From Planctomycetota bacterium (lineage in GTDB: Bacteria; Planctomycetota; Planctomycetia; Pirellulales; Pirellulaceae): a stretch of DNA of 64,000 nucleotides. This document shows, piece by piece, positions 29,327-36,889 of this stretch. Under the pieces are notes generated by a model. The model did not search any database. It saw nothing but the letters and a program-made list of their open reading frames with translations, and was not told the DNA's origin. The position numbers and the translations under genes were made by a program. Each line of letters begins with the position of its first letter. The first letter of the stretch is position 1. The DNA lies in the NCBI GenBank assembly GCA_026692865.1, contig JAPLNI010000058.1, positions 592,059 to 656,058 of the forward strand, read 5' to 3'.

Positions 29327-30703
29327 CTACGCTAGTACCTCGGTGACGACGCGGCAGTCATTGACACCTGTGAGTTTGTGATCGAGGCCGGCGTGACGGA
29401 ATGTCAAGCGTTGATGATCGAGACCCAGTAAATGCAAGATGGTGGCGTGAAAATCATGCACGTGTACTCGATCCTCAGCAACTTCGATCCCATACTCATC
29501 GGACTTGCCATACACGAGCCCGCGTTTTACTCCAGCGCCGGCCAGGATGGACGAGAAACATCTGGAATGGTGTTCGCGCCCCTTATTGGTTGGCTTCGCC
29601 ACCATGGGCGTTCGACCAAACTCGGTGGTGATGACCAAGAGCGTATCTTCGAACATGCCACGTTGTTTGAGATCTTGAATCAAAGCCGCAAGTGGTTGAT
29701 CGACGTCTTCGCAGTTCTTGGTCAAGCGTTTCATGTCGCCGTGATGATCCCAGTTCGTGCCCAAACCGGTCCCTCTATCGATGACTTCGATAAAGCGAAC
29801 ACCACTTTCAGCAAGTCGCCTAGCTGCTAGCGCTTGCCACGCAAAATTCTTCGCACCTCCGCGCTTGATACCGTACATCTCCAAGGTAGCGTCGCTTTCT
29901 CGTTCAACGTCCAGCACCTCCGGCGCTTCTATTTGCATGCCAGCCGCCGTTTCAAAAGATCGAATACGAGCAGCGAGCAAAGGATCGTTTTCGCGTCCGC
30001 GAAGATGCCGCTGATTCATCTTTTGAATCAGGTCTAGTTCCATCGCTTGAAGCTCTTCACCGGGTAGACGCCGACGCAAATTCGGAATCGGTTCATCACC
30101 CGGAATGATCCGCGTTCCTTGATGACAGGCTGGCAAAAACTCAGCCCCCCAATTCTCAGCACCGTGGTACGGAATCTCAGGTGCAAGCACGATAAAGGAA
30201 GGAAGGTTTTCATTCTCGGATCCAAGCCCGTAACTTACCCATGACCCCATACTTGGCCGGGCAACATTGCCTGATCCGGTGTGCATCATGAAGGTCATCG
30301 CGGTATGATCTGGGGCATCGGTGACCATCGAGTTGATCAAACAGATGTCATCGGCTGCACCTCCCAAATGCGGCAATAGCTCGCTCATCATCATCCCACA
30401 TTCGCCATGGGGATTGAACTGCCAGCCGGGGGCCTTAAGAAAGCCTTTGCCAAACTTCTTTCCGGCATCGGCGTAGAGCTGCGGACAATGGCAAAAGGTT
30501 TCGATGTGCGAGACACCCCCGCTCAGGAAAACGAAGATGACGCGTTTCGCTTTCGGTTCGAAATGAGGCGCACGCGGGGCGAGCGGATCAGAAGGCTTGG
30601 CTTCGGATGCCATCAAGCCTTGCAGAATACCCGGCATCAGGATAGAGCCGCCGACCATGGATTTCGCAATGGCTCGTCGATTGATTAGATTGAGATAATG
30701 CAT
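29327..30703 (-). CDS. DUF1501 family Tat-signal protein
   Basis: A 458-residue DUF1501 protein. The N-terminus INRRAIAKSMVGGSILMPGIL keeps the twin arginines. Core segments: FLSGGVSHIETF, WVSYGLGSENENLPSFIVL, EFLPACHQGTRIIPG, TTEFGRTPMV, GREHHSRCFSSILAGAG and VHDFHATILHLLGLDHQRLTFRHAGLDHKLTGV. It is most like the copy at 16997. It stands 29 bases after the DUF1553 gene at 30733, its probable partner. Confidence 0.93.
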   Translation of the reverse strand: MHYLNLINRRAIAKSMVGGSILMPGILQGLMASEAKPSDPLAPRAPHFEPKAKRVIFVFLSGGVSHIETFCHCPQLYADAGKKFGKGFLKAPGWQFNPHGECGMMMSELLPHLGGAADDICLINSMVTDAPDHTAMTFMMHTGSGNVARPSMGSWVSYGLGSENENLPSFIVLAPEIPYHGAENWGAEFLPACHQGTRIIPGDEPIPNLRRRLPGEELQAMELDLIQKMNQRHLRGRENDPLLAARIRSFETAAGMQIEAPEVLDVERESDATLEMYGIKRGGAKNFAWQALAARRLAESGVRFIEVIDRGTGLGTNWDHHGDMKRLTKNCEDVDQPLAALIQDLKQRGMFEDTLLVITTEFGRTPMVAKPTNKGREHHSRCFSSILAGAGVKRGLVYGKSDEYGIEVAEDRVHVHDFHATILHLLGLDHQRLTFRHAGLDHKLTGVNDCRVVTEVLA

Positions 30704-30732
30704 CGGATGGCACCGCTTACAAAATATGGAAA

Positions 30733-33117
30733 TTATTCAATGAACATGAATTCGTTCGAGGCGAATAGAGCCCGAGCAATACTTGCTAAAGGCTTGATTG
30801 CATCACCTGAACTTGTCTTGCTGATCGACTTGAAGCGCGAAAGATACTCGACTGCCGATGCGACTTCCTCTTCGGTAGCGTCGCGGGCAAGAATGATCCG
30901 ATAGAGCTTTTGTACTTGCTCAGAAGCAGCAACGTTGGATGGTATCTTGTCGACAGCCGCGTTGGCCCATTCAAAAATCTCTGGCGAATTGATTTGAAAG
31001 AGAGCTTGAAGCGGTGTGATACTGCAATCACGTTCTCCAGTACAAGCATTCGTATTGGCGCCATCGAAGACTTCGAAATAAGGATGGCGACGATTGCGTT
31101 GTTGCATCACGTAGACGCTTCGATGCTCGCTGGGAAAAGTGTCACGAAACGGCTCATGTTCGGTCAGCTTCTTTGAAATCGGCGGAAAAGGATGCCGGGC
31201 TGGTTGCGTCTTTTTGAGTTTTCCCGAGACGAACATCATGGCATCGCGAGTCTCCTCGGCATTCAATTTCTTACGTTCGAATCGCCACAACAAGGTGTTG
31301 TTGGGGTCTCGCTGGAACGCCTCCGAGGAATCGTCCGCACTCAATTGATAGGTTCGTGAAAGCATGATCAACCGATGCATCTGCTTGATCGACCACTTTT
31401 CTTCTACCATACGATCAGCCAACCAGTCCAGCAAATCTGGATTCGAAGGAGGCGTACCACGCGTGCCGAATTCACTCGTCGTCGGAACCAGTCCGCGACC
31501 AAAATGGTAATGCCAAATGCGATTCACGATGACGCGAGCGGTAAGCGGATTGTCAGGGCTGGCAATCCAATTCGCTAATTCAACGCGACCGCTACCTTTT
31601 GCATCTTCAGGAAGTTTTTGTCCACCCAGAATCTGCAGGAAGCCTCTTGGGATTTGTTCACCTTTCTTCTGTTGTTCGCCACGAATCTGAAGCGTCGCGT
31701 TTTTCGGCTTGCTATCGTCGATCACGGCATAAGCATCGGGCATTTCCGGCAACGTCTTTTTCAGTTTGGCGATCTCTTTTTCCAGAACTTCCAGCTCAGC
31801 CTCCTTCTCTTTGACCGGCATGGCCATACCTGTCAGCTTGTCGATCTCGCGACTGATGCTTTCGATTTTGGCGTCGAGCTTTGCAATCGGTTCCGCTAAG
31901 TCACCAAGTAACTGGGCACGTGCCTCGGGCGTAAGAAGCGGAACCGTCGTATTCATCCCAGAGCGAGTAGATGGATAGACGGTACTTTCAAAGAATCCGT
32001 AAAGTGCGTAATAATCACGTGTCGGTATCGGATCGAATTTGTGATCATGACACCGAGCACATGACATGGTCAGTCCCATCGTAGCTCGACCGAGTGTATC
32101 CAGCGTATCTTCAATCGTGAGGTTTCCAACACGTTCGGTCATCCCACCGCCGAAGCGACGCGATAAAGCAATGAACCCAGTGGCGACCAACTGTTCTTGC
32201 CGTTGGTCATCGTTCTCTGCGGGGAGCAGGTCGCCGGCGATCTGTTCGCGCAAGAATTGGTCGTAGGGTTTGTCTTTGTTGAAGGCGTCGATAACGTAAT
32301 TGCGGTAACGCCAAGCTTGTGGAATCGGATAGTCCGGATTGTCACCGGCCGTATCGGCATAGCGAGCCACGTCCAACCAATGTCGCCCCCAATGTGCGCC
32401 ATAGGCCGGTGAGGCTAAGAGACGTTCAATGAGATCCGCGTAAGCTTTGTCTTTATCCGATTCGCGTACGAACGCGTCGACTTCTTTTACCGTCGGTGGC
32501 AAGCCAGTGAGATCGAATGTGACGCGACGAATCACCGTTCTCCGATCCGCATCGGCCACCGGCTGGATTCCTGTCTTCTCATAATTCGCAGCGATAAACC
32601 GATCAATATCATTCAACGCCCACTCAGTTCCAGCGTTAGGCACATTCGGTTTTCTTACCGGCTCAAATCCCCAATGTCCTCCCCAAACGGCCCCTTCATC
32701 AATCCATTGCTTAAGCAATTCGATCTCCGTCTTGGAGAGCTTGGTGTGTGCATCGGTCGGCGGCATGACTTCATTAGGATCCTCGCTCATGATCCGACGA
32801 ATGAATTCGCTTTCATCGCTTTGGCCACGGATAATCGGTGCCGAAGCTTTTCCCACCGCTGCTTCCTCAAGATCGAGACGCAAATCTGCCTTCCTCGCTT
32901 GGGCATCAGGCCCGTGGCAGCGTATGCAATGCTCGGTGAGAATCGGTAGCACATCGCGACTGAAACGCACAGGTTCGGCATACAGGTTTGAAGCATGAAT
33001 CAAGCCAATGAACAGCAAGACAAACGAATGCTGAATGCAGGAATAGGTGAATGACGAAATCTGTGGTGACTGACTTGGATGCTTCATTCGTTTATCAACA
33101 ATTCGTTTATCAATCAT
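30733..33117 (-). CDS. PSCyt1-DUF1549-DUF1553 (PSD1) cytochrome-linked protein
   Basis: About 794 residues from ATG at 33117, which overlaps the FecR-like stop (ATGA). A longer frame to 33165 runs into the FecR gene and is rejected. Signal segment about 31-47 (SFVLLFIGLIHASNLYA), haem CIRCH (64-68), DUF1549 ([43 protein letters not shown]), a coiled-coil linker (LDAKIESISREIDKLTG onward) and DUF1553 (LTARVIVNRIWHYHFGRG). Strong paralogue of the gene at 18394 without the helical insert. It is the first structural gene after the ECF sigma/FecR pair. Confidence 0.91.
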   Translation of the reverse strand: MIDKRIVDKRMKHPSQSPQISSFTYSCIQHSFVLLFIGLIHASNLYAEPVRFSRDVLPILTEHCIRCHGPDAQARKADLRLDLEEAAVGKASAPIIRGQSDESEFIRRIMSEDPNEVMPPTDAHTKLSKTEIELLKQWIDEGAVWGGHWGFEPVRKPNVPNAGTEWALNDIDRFIAANYEKTGIQPVADADRRTVIRRVTFDLTGLPPTVKEVDAFVRESDKDKAYADLIERLLASPAYGAHWGRHWLDVARYADTAGDNPDYPIPQAWRYRNYVIDAFNKDKPYDQFLREQIAGDLLPAENDDQRQEQLVATGFIALSRRFGGGMTERVGNLTIEDTLDTLGRATMGLTMSCARCHDHKFDPIPTRDYYALYGFFESTVYPSTRSGMNTTVPLLTPEARAQLLGDLAEPIAKLDAKIESISREIDKLTGMAMPVKEKEAELEVLEKEIAKLKKTLPEMPDAYAVIDDSKPKNATLQIRGEQQKKGEQIPRGFLQILGGQKLPEDAKGSGRVELANWIASPDNPLTARVIVNRIWHYHFGRGLVPTTSEFGTRGTPPSNPDLLDWLADRMVEEKWSIKQMHRLIMLSRTYQLSADDSSEAFQRDPNNTLLWRFERKKLNAEETRDAMMFVSGKLKKTQPARHPFPPISKKLTEHEPFRDTFPSEHRSVYVMQQRNRRHPYFEVFDGANTNACTGERDCSITPLQALFQINSPEIFEWANAAVDKIPSNVAASEQVQKLYRIILARDATEEEVASAVEYLSRFKSISKTSSGDAIKPLASIARALFASNEFMFIE
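33019..33114. repeat. 15-bp direct units with inverted partner at a gene start
   Basis: CATTCGTTTATCAAC (33085-33099) and AATTCGTTTATCAAT (33100-33114) are tandem and match at 13 of 15 bases. GACAAACGAATG (33019-33030) is the inverted partner, about 54 bases off. The array covers the first codons (IDKRIVDKRMK) and the signal peptide of the DUF1553 gene at 30733. Confidence 0.75.
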
Positions 33118-34562
33118 TGCGCAGGTCTCGCTTCTACAAGTACACGAAACTGATCCGCAACCCAACCGGCAAGTAAGTCCAGCGTCACTGTTCGGCCATC
33201 TTCGCTGAGATGAACTTCGTCGTAGCGGCCCGAAGTGTTTGGAGACGCGGGATGGGATTTAGTGCCCATGAATCTCATTTCGAGGGGCTGCCCGCCGTTC
33301 AGCTCGTAGCTCGTTCCGGCGTGGGCCAGCCAGCTACCAGTTTGTTTCAGTGTCTTGCTGGGGATCACCAAGCCAAGCACCGGACGATCAAAGGTGATGC
33401 TCCCTTTGCTCTCGACATCTCGCATGCCCCTTCCGACGCGGTCGAAATGAACGTAGTAACTGCGCACCCGCGTCCCCGACGGCAGGGTGACCAATTCCGG
33501 AATACTCAACTCAGAACTTTCTTGCTGATTCGACGCGTCACGCAGGACGATGACTTCCTCTGGCAACGCTATATTTGCTTGCTCTTCGAAAACCATAATC
33601 GAATCATGCTCAAACGTTCCCGCTTGCACTGACTCCGGTGCTCTGCGCAGATAACGCACATCGCCCGTCGTGTGCGGTACCAGCGCGTCGTCTTCGAGTA
33701 CCGGAAACAACGCAGGGTCTTCTGTACCGCGACTCACTTTGCCGAGCGCCACATCGAACCGGGCCGATTCGCCGGTATTCAACTCCGTGCGCGACTCAGG
33801 CATCGACGGTAAACCCGCTCGGACTTTCCCCTTAAAGACATGCACCTTCGGTTGTCCGGTCCCATCGACTGCCAGTGAAAACTCAGTCCCCAAGTCGACC
33901 ACGTTCACGCCAGGTGCATCCAAACGAAAACCAATCGATTGCTCTGGCACTCGTGCACTGATCTGCCCACGATGCAGCACGCCATGATCCACCGACATCA
34001 TCTCCAACTCGGCTGGCCCGCGCAACTGCAACTCAACGCCGTTGTCCAATTGCAACGTCGCTTCACCATTCTCCAACCGAACTCGCCCTCGCCCCAAAGC
34101 ATGACCCAATCCTCGCGGTGCGTCCTTACCTGCCCATCGAGTATCCGACGACTGATCGATCACGATCGCGAGGAAAGGATCACTCGCGACGTTTCCTGTG
34201 TTCGCGAGCTTCTCCGCGTTCGGATCGGCCGCTTCACGCAAAGACATAAATCCAAGTCCCACCGCGACGATCAAACATGCAGCGATCGCGAACCAACTCC
34301 AACGCGAGATATTCGTCAAAGAGAACGCGCGACTAGGCAAGACGCTCGATTCGATCTTCACGCCCGACTCGTGCGCCGCACGCTCACCCCAAGCCTGCTC
34401 GCCATGCAGCCGCAGCGCGCCATGCAGCCGTGCATTTCGCCAGAACTGTCGACGTGCGTCAGCATCCGCCAACAGCATTGCTTGCAACTCAAGTTTTTCG
34501 TCCGGCGCGAGCTCACCGTCGAAATAGCGACTAAGCAAAAATTCCAGTCGAACTGTGTCCAT
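33114..34562 (-). CDS. FecR-like anti-sigma/transmembrane regulator
   Basis: A 482-residue protein. Residues 1-60 are an anti-sigma-like helical region (LLSRYFDGELAPDEKLELQAMLLADADARRQFW). One membrane span follows near 90-110 (WFAIAACLIVAVGLGFMSL). Then comes a FecR-like beta domain (RVRLENGEATLQLDNGVELQLRGPAELEM, DLGTEFSLAVD, VHVFKGKVRAG). The C-terminal 150 residues form a further beta-rich domain not typical of FecR. It directly follows the ECF sigma gene by three bases, the classic sigma/anti-sigma arrangement, and overlaps the first DUF1553 gene. It probably holds the sigma factor at the membrane until an envelope signal arrives. Confidence 0.85.
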   Translation of the reverse strand: MDTVRLEFLLSRYFDGELAPDEKLELQAMLLADADARRQFWRNARLHGALRLHGEQAWGERAAHESGVKIESSVLPSRAFSLTNISRWSWFAIAACLIVAVGLGFMSLREAADPNAEKLANTGNVASDPFLAIVIDQSSDTRWAGKDAPRGLGHALGRGRVRLENGEATLQLDNGVELQLRGPAELEMMSVDHGVLHRGQISARVPEQSIGFRLDAPGVNVVDLGTEFSLAVDGTGQPKVHVFKGKVRAGLPSMPESRTELNTGESARFDVALGKVSRGTEDPALFPVLEDDALVPHTTGDVRYLRRAPESVQAGTFEHDSIMVFEEQANIALPEEVIVLRDASNQQESSELSIPELVTLPSGTRVRSYYVHFDRVGRGMRDVESKGSITFDRPVLGLVIPSKTLKQTGSWLAHAGTSYELNGGQPLEMRFMGTKSHPASPNTSGRYDEVHLSEDGRTVTLDLLAGWVADQFRVLVEARPAQ

Positions 34563-34565
34563 AAT

Positions 34566-35087
34566 TTAAGTCACCTCATGGTTGAATTGCCGCTCGACGC
34601 AGTCGCGTAATGCAGCCCGAGCCCGAGCCAACGCCACATTCACGGAATTGACTGTCCAGCCCATGCGTTGTGCGATCTCTGCAGGTCGATGAGCCTGCTC
34701 GTAGCGAAGCTCAACCGCGCGACGTGCTTGGGGTGTCAATTCGTCCAGGCAACGACCCAGCGCGAGCAGTTGCTCATCAGCATGCCAATCCTCGATCTCG
34801 GTCGCACACAGCGACTCAATGACCTCGGCATCGAGCGACAAAACCGTCGCCCCCGGTTTCCGCAGCGCCTCTAAAACCTTGAATCTCGCGATCGAAAACA
34901 CCCAAGATCGAAAGTTTGTCCCATCGAGAAAATCATCCGCCTTGGCCGTAACGGTTAGGAAAGTCTCCTGAACCACGTCATCCACGCGGCTGAAATCCGG
35001 CATCAAAGCCAGCACAAACCCACGTAACGCCATCGTGTTCTGTACGAACAAGCGTTGAACGAGCGATATTTGATCCTGGGATGGCAT
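34566..35087 (-). CDS. ECF RNA polymerase sigma factor
   Basis: A 173-residue ECF-type sigma-70 factor. Region 2 is seen in FVLALMPDFSRVDDVVQETFLTVTAKADDF and NFRSWVFSIARFKVLEALRK. Region 4 is LDELTPQARRAVELRYEQAHRPAEIAQRMGWTVNSVNVALARARAALRDCV. The length and the DDVVQETF signature fit the planctomycete/verrucomicrobial ECF groups. It heads the 35-kb minus-strand block and is followed by its FecR-like partner. Autoregulation from the 35088-35215 gap is likely but not shown by a recognisable promoter. Confidence 0.93.
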   Translation of the reverse strand: MPSQDQISLVQRLFVQNTMALRGFVLALMPDFSRVDDVVQETFLTVTAKADDFLDGTNFRSWVFSIARFKVLEALRKPGATVLSLDAEVIESLCATEIEDWHADEQLLALGRCLDELTPQARRAVELRYEQAHRPAEIAQRMGWTVNSVNVALARARAALRDCVERQFNHEVT

Positions 35088-35215
35088 AATGACGATGCGG
35101 CCAATCGAGCAGAACTTAGCAAGAAGATTTCAAGAAAAACACTTTTTAGTGCAATTTTTTCAAATCGTGTTGATTTTCGCGATTCAGGCGACATTGGCCA
35201 ACTGGAACCAAAATT
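35088..35215. promoter_or_regulatory. Divergent control region between two ECF sigma genes
   Basis: The only gap in which both large gene blocks could start. It is A/T-rich in the middle, with runs of A and T around 35131-35162. GGCCAAT (35099-35105) and ATTGGCC (35193-35199) form an inverted pair, each reading ATTGGCC toward the start codon it faces, 11 and 16 bases upstream. A small dyad CACTTTTTAGTG (35140-35151) lies near the centre. No consensus -35/-10 pair is convincing. GGAAC just before 35216 probably serves as ribosome binding site. Confidence 0.5.
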
Positions 35216-35743
35216 ATGCAGAATTCCAATTCATCCGAAATCGTCGGCCTTATCGCACGCCACCAGACCCGCTTGAGGGGGCTGGTGAGGTGCTTGCTGG
35301 TTCGTTCGTCTGACGTGGAAGACGTGCTGCAGGAAGTCAACTCTGTTCTTTGGGAGAAGGCTAACGAGTTCCAAGCCGGGACCGACTTTTGGGCTTGGGC
35401 CAGCCAGATCGCAAGGTTCAAAGCACTCAACCATATTCGAAAGTACAGCCGCGACCGACTGTTCTTCGACGATAAACTTCTCAGCGAACTTGCTGATCTG
35501 GCGCACGAGCGTTTGTCGCAGCTCGATCATCGGCGAGAGGCACTTGAAGGTTGCCTCAACGAACTCCCTCCACCGCAAAGACAACTGATCGATCTTCGTT
35601 ATGCCGGAGGACATGCTATCGAAGCGATCGCCGAAATCATCGGCAGGCCCCAAGCCTCGATTCGCCAAACTCTCTATCGGGTTCGACAGGCCCTAATGGC
35701 CTGCATCGAATCGAAACTGCAATCGGAAGGAGGTGCATCGTGA
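35216..35743 (+). CDS. ECF RNA polymerase sigma factor
   Basis: A 175-residue ECF sigma factor on the opposite strand from its neighbour. Region 2 shows LVRCLLVRSSDVEDVLQEVNSVLWEKANEF and FWAWASQIARFKALNHIRK. Region 4 shows LNELPPPQRQLIDLRYAGGHAIEAIAEIIGRPQASIRQTLYRVRQALMACI. It is related to, but clearly different from, the factor at 34566. It overlaps the anti-sigma candidate by four bases (GTGA). It probably directs the plus-strand block. Confidence 0.93.
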   Translation: MQNSNSSEIVGLIARHQTRLRGLVRCLLVRSSDVEDVLQEVNSVLWEKANEFQAGTDFWAWASQIARFKALNHIRKYSRDRLFFDDKLLSELADLAHERLSQLDHRREALEGCLNELPPPQRQLIDLRYAGGHAIEAIAEIIGRPQASIRQTLYRVRQALMACIESKLQSEGGAS

Positions 35744-36825
35744 GTTCACATACTCGATTCGCAGAACTGATGTCGAAGATGCTCGACGATGCGATTTCGG
35801 ATGAAGAAATCATCGAGTTGCATGCACTTGTTGATGCTGAGCCATCGCTTCGATCGCAGCTTGTCGACCATTTATTGCTTGACACTCTGCTGGAGGAGAA
35901 TCTGGGGCAAGAGCCTTTAACGGCGTTGGTTGACCTTGTTGGCGATTCAGCCGGCCCATTAACTTCACCAGCACCAGTTATTGCAAAGGAACGAACGCAC
36001 GTTGAATCGTCAACGACATTGACCGGAAGGCGTTGGCCTTGGATGTCCGGTTGGCTCGTGTTGGCTGCCAGCCTATTGGTAGTTGTTTCTCTTTTCACGT
36101 TGCAGGGCAATCGAGAAGCTTTTGCAAGCGCATCACAGATCGTTCAGGCTGCGATGCACACGCATGCGGCCCCAATCGAACGTATCTATGTTGTGGAGGT
36201 CAAGCGAGGTGACTCGAATAAAGCGAAATTTGAACTCCCGCGTGATGTTCGTGTGGCCACGCAAGGTGACCGGTTCTGGGTGCAAATGCGTGGATACCGC
36301 GACTGGGCGTGGGGACGCAACGACCAAGGGGCCATTTGGATGACGCTAGGTCCGCATCGTGCAGTCGTCGTGAATCCGGACGAAATCGGAGTGCCGCTTC
36401 GCTACATCGGTGACCTCTACACGCTGAATCTAGAAACACTGCTGCAAAACTTCTTGAAGCACTGCCGATTGGAGATGTCCGAAGGTCCTGCCGACACAAC
36501 GCTCATTGTGGCAACGCCGCGACGGCAGTGGACCAATCGTCCTCTTCAGCGTGCCACCATCGAAGTGGATCGAGAAACAAAAGCCATTCGCAAACTTGTG
36601 ATCGAACGGGAATTCGAGCAAGCAAGTTCGGTTACCACCTTCACTCTCGTGGATTCGCGATTAGCGGATGAATCGCTCTATGGCCCCAAAGGCCATCTGT
36701 CTGACCCTTATCGAATCTTCTCGACCGAAACAAACGCGAGCCGTCGTCGCGAACTCATCACTAACTGGTTTGGGCCTACGTCGGAACAATGGATGCAGAT
36801 TCAGGAGACTCAATCAAATGAATAA
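35740..36825 (+). CDS. Membrane anti-sigma factor candidate
   Basis: About 361 residues from GTG at 35740. An ATG-started frame from 35551 lies inside the sigma gene and is rejected, because GGAAGGAGG stands just before the GTG and the GTGA overlap couples it to the sigma stop. The cytoplasmic part (1-60, RFAELMSKMLDDAISDEEIIELHALVDAEPSLRSQLVDHL) resembles planctomycete anti-sigma N-termini. A single membrane span lies near 104-124 (WLVLAASLLVVVSLFTL). The periplasmic part is beta-rich (YVVEVKRGD, RFWVQMRGYRDWAWGRN) and may bind a ligand or lipid; it does not look like plain FecR. Anti-sigma function is inferred from position and topology. Confidence 0.75.
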   Translation: MSSHTRFAELMSKMLDDAISDEEIIELHALVDAEPSLRSQLVDHLLLDTLLEENLGQEPLTALVDLVGDSAGPLTSPAPVIAKERTHVESSTTLTGRRWPWMSGWLVLAASLLVVVSLFTLQGNREAFASASQIVQAAMHTHAAPIERIYVVEVKRGDSNKAKFELPRDVRVATQGDRFWVQMRGYRDWAWGRNDQGAIWMTLGPHRAVVVNPDEIGVPLRYIGDLYTLNLETLLQNFLKHCRLEMSEGPADTTLIVATPRRQWTNRPLQRATIEVDRETKAIRKLVIEREFEQASSVTTFTLVDSRLADESLYGPKGHLSDPYRIFSTETNASRRRELITNWFGPTSEQWMQIQETQSNE

Positions 36826-36889
36826 TCGTAGGGTATGGGCAAAAAAATGTTGGGGCAAAAAGATGAGCTTAGGAAGACAGGATCAGAGA

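Noticed and set aside
6374..33114. CRISPR array interpretation of the short repeats
   Set aside because: Units are 8 or 15 bases, contiguous without spacers, scattered at gene starts, and no cas genes are present.
35140..35151. CACTTTTTAGTG dyad as a defined operator
   Set aside because: Four-base arms in an A/T-rich region are expected by chance; recorded only within the control-region entry.
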